In this document: in pieces, positions 41,590 through 49,371 of the stretch
Layout of the letters: every line of letters begins with the position of its first letter
Position numbering within the stretch: position 1 is the first letter of the stretch
Origin: Rathayibacter sp. SW19
GTDB taxonomy: Bacteria; Actinomycetota; Actinomycetes; Actinomycetales; Microbacteriaceae
Assembly: GCF_030866825.1 (NCBI RefSeq)
Contig: NZ_CP133020.1
Span: forward strand, 248,001-312,000
Direction of reading: 5' to 3'
Length of the DNA stretch: 64,000 bases
Notes under the pieces: generated by a model
Told to the model about the DNA's origin: nothing
Databases searched by the model: none
What the model saw: only the letters and a program-made list of their open reading frames with translations
Translations under genes and position numbers: made by a program

Positions 41590-41656
41590 GATAGTGACTC
41601 CGGTTTCTGTGTTGTCGTGTGCCAGAGGCTCTGGCGGTGGCCCGGCGTTTCCGGGC
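41590..41656 (-). promoter_or_regulatory. Conserved leader, copy 3
   Basis: Contains the perfect 15-nt dyad GCCAGAGGCTCTGGC (41621-41635) and the hairpin GCCCGG-CGTTT-CCGGGC (41640-41656). Both elements occur in the same order and spacing as in copies 1 and 2. Confidence 0.55.
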
Positions 41657-41767
41657 TCACTACAACGTTGCGGCCGCATCGAGTGACTCGTGGTCGACTG
41701 ATTGGATGATCTGATGGCGGAATCGTGGCCATCCGATCGGGGGACGCGAATTGATGCATGGGAGAGC

Positions 41768-41798
41768 TTGACCCTGACACCGTGTGAGGGTCTAGAGC
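41768..41798 (+). promoter_or_regulatory. MerR-type operator-promoter
   Basis: TTGACC (41768-41773) and TAGAGC (41793-41798) are separated by 19 bp, the long spacer typical of MerR-controlled promoters. The spacer carries the dyad GACCCTGACAC-C-GTGTGAGGGTC (41770-41792), with one mismatch. It drives the MerR-like gene 11 bp downstream. Confidence 0.65.
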
Positions 41799-41808
41799 AG
41801 AAAGCGTC

Positions 41809-42201
41809 ATGTTCACCATCGGAGAATTCGCCCGTTACGGACGCGTGTCTGTGCGGATGCTGCGCCACTGCGACTCGATCGGCATCGACGAGCTGCGCGG
41901 CACGTTGGTGCTTCGGCGTTCGCAATTGCGGGAGCAGCTCGACGCCGATACCGCCGCCGACATCGGTGCGAGGATGGTCAACCTGCCGGAGGTGCGGGCA
42001 GCGACGATCCTGCATCGCGGCCCCATGGACGACGTCATGCAGACCGTGCAGGCACTGGCCCAGTGGGTTGATGCGAACGAGTATCGCTCCACCGGGTTCG
42101 CCCGCGAGGTCTACCTGGAAAGTCCCATGGACAACGTGAGCGCGTGGGTCACCGAGTTGCAAAACCCGCTGATTGAGGCTGGCGAGGTGGTGGTCGAGTA
42201 A
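41809..42201 (+). pseudogene. MerR-family regulator with an internal deletion
   Basis: Frame of 130 residues that begins like a MerR regulator (MFTIGEFARYGRVSVRMLRH) but after residue 26 jumps to what is normally the end of the DNA-binding region (LRGTLVLRRSQLREQLDAD). It continues into a GyrI-like effector part (ATILHRGPMDDVMQ). Roughly 40-50 residues of the winged helix and dimer helix are missing, while the frame stays open. The last residues (VVVE) and the stop codon come from the dispersed repeat that starts at 42187. The promoter is intact. Probably non-functional, or at best a truncated effector-binding protein. Confidence 0.6.
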
Positions 42202-42425
42202 CGAGCGCTCGCGGTGGTCGAGTAACGAGCGCCAGCGAGTGTATCGAGTAACGAGCGCCAGCGAGTGTATCGAGACCCGTTTCGAGATCTGTGATGCGCT
42301 TGGGGTCTCGATACGCGTGCTCGCTGCGCTCGCGCGCTACTCGACCACCGGGTTGGTGTTCGCCACGCACGCGCTAATCGACCAGCGGGTTGGCGCTCGC
42401 TGCGCACGCGCTACTCGACCACCGG
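42187..42425. repeat. Compound dispersed palindromic repeat
   Basis: Left arm GGTGGTCGAGTAACGAGCG appears in up to three nested copies (42187-42275), followed by the centre GAGACCCG ... GGGGTCTCG and then right arms ending CTACTCGACC in several copies (to 42425). It looks like repeated insertion or arm amplification of the element seen once at 40191 and 25747. Confidence 0.75.
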
Positions 42426-42441
42426 GTTGGCGCTCGCTGCG

Positions 42442-43830
42442 CTACGCCTTCGGCTTCGTTGCTCGCGTCGCAGGTGCCTTCGCTTGAGCCGCGCCGGCCG
42501 ACGACTTGCGCGGGGACGTTGCGCGGGAGCGCGACGTGACGGATGCGCGCGCGGACACCGCGGCATCCGCTGCGTCAGCCGCTTCATTCAAGGCAGGCCG
42601 CGAGATCGGGGTCAGCCGCTGCAGCTGCGTGACATGCGATGGGTTCAGCTCGTCGAGCGAGGAGACGCCGAGCAGCCGCATGGTGCGCCGGAGCTGCGTC
42701 GAGAGGATCTCGATCGTGCGGTCGACGCCCTCGCGTCCGCCGGCCATCAGCCCGTAGAGATATGCGCGGCCGACCAGGGTGAAACGCGCGCCGAGCGCGA
42801 TTGCTGCAACGACATCCGCCCCGCTCATGATGCCGGTGTCGAGCAGCACCTCGGTGTCACGCCCGACCTCGCGGGCGACCTCGGGCAGCAGGTGGAACGG
42901 GATCGGTGCGCGGTCGAGCTGGCGGCCACCGTGGTTCGACAGGATGATGCCGTCCACGCCCATCGAGGCGAGCTTGCGGGCATCCGCGATGTTCTGCACG
43001 CCTTTGACGACGAGTTTTCCGGGCCACTGGGTTTTGATCCAGGCGAGGTCCTCGAAGGTGACGGTGGCGTCGAACATGGCGTCGAGCATGGCCGCTACGG
43101 TGCCGCTCCAGCGGTCGAGGCTCGCGAATGCCAGCGGCTCAGTGGTCAAGAAGTTGATCCACCAGGCAGGTCGCGGCAGCGCGTTGATGATGGTCTTCGG
43201 AGTCAGCGCCGGCGGGATCGTCATCCCGTTGCGGGAGTCGCGCAGCCGCGCGCCGGCGACAGGCACGTCGACGGTGACCAACAGCGTGTCGAAGCCGGCT
43301 TTCGCGGCCCGGTCGACCAGCGCCATCGAGCGGTCGCGGTCCTTCCACATGTAGAGCTGGAACCAGTTGCGACCGTTCGGGTTGGCCGCCTTGACGTCTT
43401 CGATCGCCGCGGTGCCCATCGTCGACAAGGAGAACGGGATGCCCGCTGCACCGGCCGCGCTCGCCCCTGCGATCTCGCCCTCGGTCTGCATCATGCGCGT
43501 GAAACCGGTCGGCGCGATGCCGAATGGGAGCGCGCTCGGACCGCCGAGCACCTCCCGCGTCGTGTCCACTTGTGAGACGTCACGCAGGATTGACGGATTG
43601 AACTGGATGTCTTCGAACGCCTGGCGCGCGCGGGCAAGGCTCAGCTCGGCCTCGGCCGATCCATCCGTGTAGTCGAACGCGGGCTTCGGCGTGCGTCGCT
43701 TCGCAATCGTGCGCAGGTCGTAAATGGTCAGCGCTTTGGCGAGCCGGCGTTTCTTGGCATTCAGCTCCGGCTTCTTGAACTGCATGAGCGGTGCAAGGTC
43801 GTGGATCTTCGGAATCCGTCGTTCAACCAT
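42442..43830 (-). CDS. lldD: FMN-dependent L-lactate dehydrogenase/alpha-hydroxy acid oxidase
   Basis: FMN enzyme of 462 residues that oxidises L-lactate or a related 2-hydroxy acid. The active-site block LSNHGGRQLDRAP carries the catalytic His and Arg, with FMN-binding motifs GIAPTGFTRMM, LLVTVDVPVAGARLRD, KGVQ and DTGIMSGADVV. Compared with the usual length of about 380-400, it has an extra C-terminal tail rich in Ala, Arg and Lys (AADAADAAVSARASVTSRSR ...). It overlaps the upstream FadR-type regulator gene by 8 nt, as expected for a lld operon. The dispersed repeat lies right after its stop. Confidence 0.88.
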   Translation of the reverse strand: MVERRIPKIHDLAPLMQFKKPELNAKKRRLAKALTIYDLRTIAKRRTPKPAFDYTDGSAEAELSLARARQAFEDIQFNPSILRDVSQVDTTREVLGGPSALPFGIAPTGFTRMMQTEGEIAGASAAGAAGIPFSLSTMGTAAIEDVKAANPNGRNWFQLYMWKDRDRSMALVDRAAKAGFDTLLVTVDVPVAGARLRDSRNGMTIPPALTPKTIINALPRPAWWINFLTTEPLAFASLDRWSGTVAAMLDAMFDATVTFEDLAWIKTQWPGKLVVKGVQNIADARKLASMGVDGIILSNHGGRQLDRAPIPFHLLPEVAREVGRDTEVLLDTGIMSGADVVAAIALGARFTLVGRAYLYGLMAGGREGVDRTIEILSTQLRRTMRLLGVSSLDELNPSHVTQLQRLTPISRPALNEAADAADAAVSARASVTSRSRATSPRKSSAGAAQAKAPATRATKPKA

Positions 43831-44773
43831 CGTGTGTTCCTTCGCTAGTGGGTTGGTTAGTCAGAGCCGACTCGGCGTAGTAGCCGGTGATGTGCGCGCG
43901 GACGCGGGCGGCAGCATCCGCCGGGTCGCCCCCAGCGATCGCCTGCAGGATGCCGCGGTGCTCCTCGCGCAGGCGAGCGGATGTCCGCGCCCACGACGGC
44001 AGATTCGGCACGGCCGCAAGCACGTAGCTCTCGATCGAGTTGCGCAGGCCCTCCATCATGGCGGCGATGACGCTGTTTCCGGATGCCTCTGCCAGCGCGA
44101 CATGGAATCTCGCGTCGAGCGCGAGGAACTCTGCCTCGGTGAGCGCGAGGGAATCCATCGCGTCGAGAAGTTGCGTTGCGGGGGTGAGTGTGGGGCGCCT
44201 GCTCGCCGCGTGGTGGTAGGTGCGGTGTGCGGCGTCGTGTGCGCCAGCTTCGTCGCCTTGCGCCACTTCAAGTGGCGCATCGCGCGCGACGTGGCGCAGG
44301 CGAGCAGACGCGGCGGTGGCGGCAGACGCGGCGGCGGCCGCAGACGCCAGGTCCGACACGATCGAGGTTTCAAGCAGGAGGCGGGTGGCCACGACATCCT
44401 CGACGGCGAAGCCCTGGGCGGCGACCTGCAAGCGCATGAGTGCGCTCATGCCGCCGGATGGTGTCGCGACGATGATCGCGCCGGCGCTCGGCCCCGATCC
44501 CGTCGCGGTGCGAATCAGGCCCAGCACTTCGAGCACCCGCACAGCCTCGCGCACCGAGGATCGGCCGACGCCGAGTTCGCTCGCCAGTGCGCGCTCGGGG
44601 GGCAGATGGTCGCCGGGGCGCAGCCGCCCGTCGAGCAGCGCCGCCTCGATCGACTGCAGCACCGTCTCCCACGCGCGTGCGCTGCCGGATGGTGCGCTGC
44701 CGGATGGTGCGGTGGCGGATGGTGGGCTGCCCGCGGGCGGTGCAGGCGACCCGAGCGCGGCATCCGGGGTCAA
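43823..44773 (-). CDS. FadR/GntR-family regulator (LldR-like)
   Basis: Regulator of 316 residues. After a Pro/Ser/Ala N-terminus encoded by 15-bp repeats (about 44677-44735), a GntR-type winged helix spans about 38-105 (LPPERALASELGVGRSSVRE, LRVLEVLGLI-type wing), then an FCD-type helical ligand domain (DARFHVALAEASGN). It lies directly upstream of lldD and overlaps it, so lactate-responsive control is likely. An operator-like palindrome is at 44798-44814. Confidence 0.85.
   Translation of the reverse strand: MTPDAALGSPAPPAGSPPSATAPSGSAPSGSARAWETVLQSIEAALLDGRLRPGDHLPPERALASELGVGRSSVREAVRVLEVLGLIRTATGSGPSAGAIIVATPSGGMSALMRLQVAAQGFAVEDVVATRLLLETSIVSDLASAAAAASAATAASARLRHVARDAPLEVAQGDEAGAHDAAHRTYHHAASRRPTLTPATQLLDAMDSLALTEAEFLALDARFHVALAEASGNSVIAAMMEGLRNSIESYVLAAVPNLPSWARTSARLREEHRGILQAIAGGDPADAAARVRAHITGYYAESALTNQPTSEGTHDG
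44677..44721. repeat. 15-bp tandem repeats in the GntR gene
   Basis: Three clear units of gtgcgctgccggatg plus a degenerate fourth encode a Ser/Ala/Pro-rich N-terminal linker of the regulator. Confidence 0.75.
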
Positions 44774-44797
44774 AGCGCCCCTCCTCGTGGAGAATCT

Positions 44798-44814
44798 ATG
44801 TGGTCAGACCACAT
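44798..44814. promoter_or_regulatory. FadR/LldR-type operator palindrome
   Basis: ATGTGGTCAGACCACAT is a perfect 17-bp palindrome containing TGGTC.GACCA, the usual core of FadR/LldR sites. It lies 25 bp before the regulator gene, on the side facing guaD, and probably gives autoregulation. Confidence 0.75.
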
Positions 44815-44993
44815 GTTACACGCCGAGAGTTCGTTCCGCGACCCCGCCTGTTCTGGGGTGAAGCTCTCGACATCGTGCCCAGTAGTATGAGCCGTAGCCT
44901 GGTGAACTTCGGTGCGGTTGAACCAGGCCCGCCCACGTGAAGACGCACCCGGGCATTTGCACGATTCCCCAGGGAGTCGTGAGGGGGAACTAC

Positions 44994-46388
44994 ATGACGG
45001 TCATCGGCATCCGCGGAACATTCTTCGACTTCGTCGACGACCCATGGAAACATGTCGGCAGTGAGCAAGACGCCGCGCGGTTCGTGGAGGACGGTCTGCT
45101 CGTCGTCAGGGACGGGATCATCTCGGATTTCGGTGATTACCGAGAGGTGAGCGCGCGCCACCCTGACGTGCCGGTGACGCGGATCCCCGACCGGATCATC
45201 ACGCCGGGATTCATTGACGGGCACATTCATGTGCCACAAACGCGCGTTCTTGGCGCTTTCGGTCAACAGCTGCTGCCATGGCTCAATGACACGGTCTTTC
45301 CCGAGGAAACCAAATACTCGGATCCCGCATACGCGGCAGCGGGGACATCGCGATTCTTCGATAACGTGCTCGCAGCAGGAACGACGACTGTCCAGGCGTT
45401 CACGTCGAGTTCGCCGGTGTCGACAGAAGCGTTCTTCGACGAGGCCGCCAATCGCCACCTGCGGGTGATCGGTGGCTTGACCGGCATTGACCGCAACGCC
45501 CCAGAAGGCACCATCGACACGCCAGAGAATTTCTACCGCGACAGCACGGCGCTGATCGAAAAATACCACCGCAAGGACCGCCTGCTGTATGCCATCACGC
45601 CACGGTTCGCCCTGGGCGCGTCGAACGAACTCCTGGCAGCATGCCAGGCGCTCAAGCAGGAGAATCCGGATTTGTGGATCAACACCCACATTTCGGAGAA
45701 CCCGTCCGAGATCAGAGCACTTCTCCGGGAACACCCCGACTGCACCGACTATCTCAGCGTGTACGAGAAGTACGATCTCGTCGGGCCGAAGTTCTCGGGA
45801 GGGCACGGCGTGTGGCTCTCGGACGGCGAGTTCGAACGGCTGCACGACAGCGGCGGTTCGATAACCTTCTGCCCATGCTCCAACCTGTTCTTGGGCAGCG
45901 GGCTGTTTCGACTCGGCCGCGCAACCGACCCGCGCACACGCATCAGAATGTCGTTCGGAACCGATGTCGGCGGCGGCAACCGGTTCAGCATGCTGAGTGT
46001 TCTCGAAGAGGCATACAAGGTCGGGATGCTCAACAACACCATGCTTGACGGCAGCACCAGTCCGTTGACGCAGGACCTCGCGGAGTCGGAGCGGAACAAG
46101 CTCTCGGCGTACCGCGCGTTCTGGTCGATCACGCTCGGCGGTGCTGAAGGGCTGTACATCGACGAGTACGTCGGCAGTTTCGATATCGGTAAAGAGGCCG
46201 ACTTCGTTGCAATCGACTGGAACAGCGGCCCGAGCGCGTTGGCCTGGCATCAATCGGCAGTGGTCGCGCACCGTCCCGCGAGCGTCGAGGAGGCTGCCCA
46301 GCTGCTGTTCGGCGTCATGATGGTGGGCGACGAGCGGAACGTGGACGAAACTTGGATCCTCGGCGAGCGCGCATACAAGAAGGCCTAA
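44994..46388 (+). CDS. guaD: Guanine deaminase
   Basis: Zinc amidohydrolase of 464 residues that deaminates guanine to xanthine in purine salvage or breakdown. Metal ligands are in PGFIDGHIHVPQ (His77, His79), with THISEN and GTDVGGGNRFS containing the further His and Asp residues; FCPCSNLFLGSG is typical of this enzyme. The ATG at 44994 has GAGGGGG upstream; the reading from 44937 would add 19 residues. Only 4 bp separate it from the membrane protein gene that follows, so the two form an operon. Confidence 0.9.
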   Translation: MTVIGIRGTFFDFVDDPWKHVGSEQDAARFVEDGLLVVRDGIISDFGDYREVSARHPDVPVTRIPDRIITPGFIDGHIHVPQTRVLGAFGQQLLPWLNDTVFPEETKYSDPAYAAAGTSRFFDNVLAAGTTTVQAFTSSSPVSTEAFFDEAANRHLRVIGGLTGIDRNAPEGTIDTPENFYRDSTALIEKYHRKDRLLYAITPRFALGASNELLAACQALKQENPDLWINTHISENPSEIRALLREHPDCTDYLSVYEKYDLVGPKFSGGHGVWLSDGEFERLHDSGGSITFCPCSNLFLGSGLFRLGRATDPRTRIRMSFGTDVGGGNRFSMLSVLEEAYKVGMLNNTMLDGSTSPLTQDLAESERNKLSAYRAFWSITLGGAEGLYIDEYVGSFDIGKEADFVAIDWNSGPSALAWHQSAVVAHRPASVEEAAQLLFGVMMVGDERNVDETWILGERAYKKA

Positions 46389-46392
46389 CGCG

Positions 46393-47343
46393 ATGGAATC
46401 CCTCCCGCTCATCGACGAGGCACCCGTTTCGATCGTGATCCACCGGCGCATTTCAAGTGACGACTCGGCATACGATCAGTGGCAGGCCCGCGTGACCGAG
46501 GCGCTGGAGGCCAGCCCCGGGTTCATCAGCCGCACAACCGTTCCACCATCCGCCGGGCAGGACGACCTGGTCATCGTTGACCGGTTCCGCAACGCCCAAG
46601 CCGCCCGGGGATGGTTCGACGGTTCGAAGCGGCGCTCGCTCTACGCCGAGCGTGTCGGGATCGACAGTGATGAAGAGATCCAGCTCATCAGCGAGCAGTC
46701 TCGCTCGGCGCCTGACGGCGCCACTGTCATCGTCTCGTCGACAGTCGCCCCGGCCGACGAGGATGCGTTCATAGAATGGCAGGCGCGGATTTCTGAGGCG
46801 GAATCACGCTTTCGGGGATTTCGTGCGCACCGGCTGCAGCCACCTGTGCCAGGCATCCAGCAGAAGTGGGTGATCATCCTCACTTTCGACACGAATGAAC
46901 ACCTGGACGAATGGATTCACTCTCCCGAGCGCAGACGATTGCTCGAGGAGGGCTCGCGCTTCAACCTCGATCTGAAGGTGAAAAAGGCGAGCTTCGGCTT
47001 CGACTTCTGGTCGGCGGTGAAAGACCCGGACATTCCGATCATCAAGAACAACCTGCTCGTGCTGCTGGTGCTTTACCCGATGGTCTTTCTGTGGGGCTAC
47101 TTCGTCAGCGAGCCGCTGATCGACTCACAGGGCGTGCCGTTCTGGCTGTCACTGTTCATCGGCAACCTGGTGAGCACACAATTGCTCGGCTGGTTCGTCG
47201 TGCCCTGGATCTTCCGCCAATTCGACTGGTGGCTGAAGCCGAAGCCGGGGTGGAGGGTCCAACTCATCGGCGTGATCGTCGTTGCGGTGCTCTATGCCGC
47301 AGCAATGGCCCTATACGCCTGGCTACTGCTGCTGCGCACGTAA
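46393..47343 (+). CDS. Double-ABM-domain membrane protein
   Basis: Protein of 316 residues. Residues 10-95 and 105-200 are two antibiotic-biosynthesis-monooxygenase-like ferredoxin-fold domains (YDQWQARVTEALEASPGF and FIEWQARISEAESRFRGF mark the repeats). The C-terminal 100 residues hold three membrane helices. It belongs to the group described as ABM superfamily with a membrane tail. Cotranscribed with guaD; the functional link is unknown. Its last 21 nt overlap the convergent YhgE gene. Confidence 0.75.
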   Translation: MESLPLIDEAPVSIVIHRRISSDDSAYDQWQARVTEALEASPGFISRTTVPPSAGQDDLVIVDRFRNAQAARGWFDGSKRRSLYAERVGIDSDEEIQLISEQSRSAPDGATVIVSSTVAPADEDAFIEWQARISEAESRFRGFRAHRLQPPVPGIQQKWVIILTFDTNEHLDEWIHSPERRRLLEEGSRFNLDLKVKKASFGFDFWSAVKDPDIPIIKNNLLVLLVLYPMVFLWGYFVSEPLIDSQGVPFWLSLFIGNLVSTQLLGWFVVPWIFRQFDWWLKPKPGWRVQLIGVIVVAVLYAAAMALYAWLLLLRT

Positions 47344-49371
47344 CCGCGCACGCGACACGGCGATGCCTGTCAGCGCAACTCCGATAGCCGCCGCTGCGAT
47401 CAGCATCACGATCGTCCCGATCGCCGCCTGCACATTCTGCCCCATCAGCAACGCTTGCATCCCCTGCACCGCTGCCGTCAGTGGCATGACGCCGGATACG
47501 GCGCTGAGCCAGCTCGGGCTGAACGCGGCAGGCACCAGCACCCCAGCAGCGACAACCTGTAGCGAGATGAACGCGAGGGAAAGCATCCGGCCGGCCCGAC
47601 CGAACAGAGCGATCACTCCGTGATGCACGCAGACGAATGCCGCCGAAAGCACGAGCACGAAAAGTGCACTGGCCGCGCGATGGGCAGGACTCACACCGAG
47701 CAGCCCGAGCCCGAGCACCACGATCAGAGCCTGGATGCAGCCGAGTACCACGCTCGGAACCAGCGACTGGCGGGCGACGCGCCAGGTGGATGCGGCCGAC
47801 CCGAGGGCTTTTGGATCGAAGGGTGAAAGCACCAGGTACAGTGCAAAGGCACCAAGCCACAGCGCAACCGGAACCATCACGGCCGCAATAGCGCCGAGCG
47901 CGGTCGCGGCGCCTGCGCCTGCGGCAGCCGCGCCGCCACCGGCACCGGCGGCTGTGTTCGCACCACCGGCTGCGCCACCGGTACCTGCCGTGCCTGCCGC
48001 GTCCGCTGCGCCTGTTGTGCCTGCAGCGCTCGCCGCACCGGGTGCGCCTGCCGCGTCGGTCACCGTCATGGACACCGGTGCGCTGACGACGGTCGAGAGC
48101 GTTTTCTGCTCTGCGGCCGTATAAGAAGGAACGGCCGTAGCGGCGCTGCCGAGGCCTGACGCAAGCGCCCCAGCGCCGGTCGCGAGCGTGCCCGCACCCG
48201 CCGCGAGTTGCGCAGTGCCCGCGCTGAGCGGTCCGGTTCCGGAAGCCAGTGCTACTGCCCCATCGGCGGCCCCGGCTATTGCCTTGCTGAGAACCGGCAT
48301 GCCGCTCGCAAGTGCCGATGTGCCCTGCGAAACCAGGCCGGCACCGACCTTCACTGCGCCGGCGCCAACGGTCGCCACGGCCAATGAGTCGCCGATCGAT
48401 GCGCCCTTGCTCACGACGTCGCTCGACTGTGACTTGAGTGCTTGCAGTCGCGCGGCCACTTCTGCTGGGGTCAACGACGGGAGGTCGGATTGCAACTGTG
48501 CAATGCCGGCGTCGAGGGTTACCTGCTGCGTTCTTGCGTCCCGCTGCGAGTCAGCGATCGTATTGGTGCCGTCCGACAGAATCTGCGCTGCCCCCGCGGT
48601 GACGCCTGCCGCTGACGAGAGACCATCAGCGGCTTGAACGATCGGCGGCGTGGACCCTGCCAACTGTTGCATTCCGGTGCTCAGCAGTTGGGCGCCGGAA
48701 TCCAGCGCCGTCATCCCGGTCGCTGCCTGCCGGAGACCCGACGCCAGACCGTCCGCACCGGCGGCGAGCTTCTGGGTGTTCGTCGCAACGGACGCCAGCT
48801 GCGTGTGCAGCTCGCTGAATCCGCTGAGTGTGCCCGCGACGTATGTCCGTGTCAACGACTGCGATAATTGCGCCTGGATGCGCGTCACGAGGGACGCCGC
48901 CAGCACGCTCGCTACATAGCCCTGCGCCCGATCGGTCTGAACATCGAGCGTTGCGACCGTCGGCGCGGGGCCCTGGCTGGAGCTGTACTGCCGAGAGAAG
49001 TCTGCCGGGATCGTAACGACGGCAGAGTATGCTCCGGATGCCAGCCCAGCGGATGCCGCATCCGCGTCTGTGATCGTCCAGTGCAGCCCGCTGCTGTTGC
49101 TCGAGCGAAGCTCGCTGGTCAGGAGTTTCCCGGCAGCAACCGGTACCTGCTTTCCGTCGACGGTGATCTGGATGGGTTTGTCGAGATTGACTACAGCGGC
49201 CGGCAGATTCGGTGTGCCGTTCACGCCTGCCTGGCTTTGCGTCACCGACGTGACGGCGAAGCCAGCCACGAGCAGTGGCGTGACCAGCGCGAGCACCACA
49301 GCAACGGTGCGCATCGTGCGCGACCGGCTTGGGGCATCCGGTGCTTTGAGTAGAAATGAGAGGAATTTCAA
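47323..49371 (-). CDS. YhgE/Pip-family membrane protein (ABC-2-like)
   Basis: Protein of 682 residues. One N-terminal helix (about 22-46) is followed by a long extracytoplasmic part with tandem heptad-like Ala/Gly/Ser/Leu repeats (ALASGTGPLSAGTAQLAAG and similar). Then comes a Gly/Ala-rich linker (AAGGANTAAGAGGGAAAAGA) and five to six C-terminal helices of the ABC-2 permease type. Such proteins pair with MMPL exporters. Its ATG overlaps the MMPL stop by 4 nt. The low-complexity middle is prone to length change. Confidence 0.82.
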   Translation of the reverse strand: MKFLSFLLKAPDAPSRSRTMRTVAVVLALVTPLLVAGFAVTSVTQSQAGVNGTPNLPAAVVNLDKPIQITVDGKQVPVAAGKLLTSELRSSNSSGLHWTITDADAASAGLASGAYSAVVTIPADFSRQYSSSQGPAPTVATLDVQTDRAQGYVASVLAASLVTRIQAQLSQSLTRTYVAGTLSGFSELHTQLASVATNTQKLAAGADGLASGLRQAATGMTALDSGAQLLSTGMQQLAGSTPPIVQAADGLSSAAGVTAGAAQILSDGTNTIADSQRDARTQQVTLDAGIAQLQSDLPSLTPAEVAARLQALKSQSSDVVSKGASIGDSLAVATVGAGAVKVGAGLVSQGTSALASGMPVLSKAIAGAADGAVALASGTGPLSAGTAQLAAGAGTLATGAGALASGLGSAATAVPSYTAAEQKTLSTVVSAPVSMTVTDAAGAPGAASAAGTTGAADAAGTAGTGGAAGGANTAAGAGGGAAAAGAGAATALGAIAAVMVPVALWLGAFALYLVLSPFDPKALGSAASTWRVARQSLVPSVVLGCIQALIVVLGLGLLGVSPAHRAASALFVLVLSAAFVCVHHGVIALFGRAGRMLSLAFISLQVVAAGVLVPAAFSPSWLSAVSGVMPLTAAVQGMQALLMGQNVQAAIGTIVMLIAAAAIGVALTGIAVSRARLRAQQQ

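Noticed and set aside
44796..46451. Long minus-strand open frame of 551 codons opposite guaD
   Set aside because: It lies wholly over a well-supported guanine deaminase gene, has no recognisable motifs and reflects the third-position GC bias that keeps opposite frames open.
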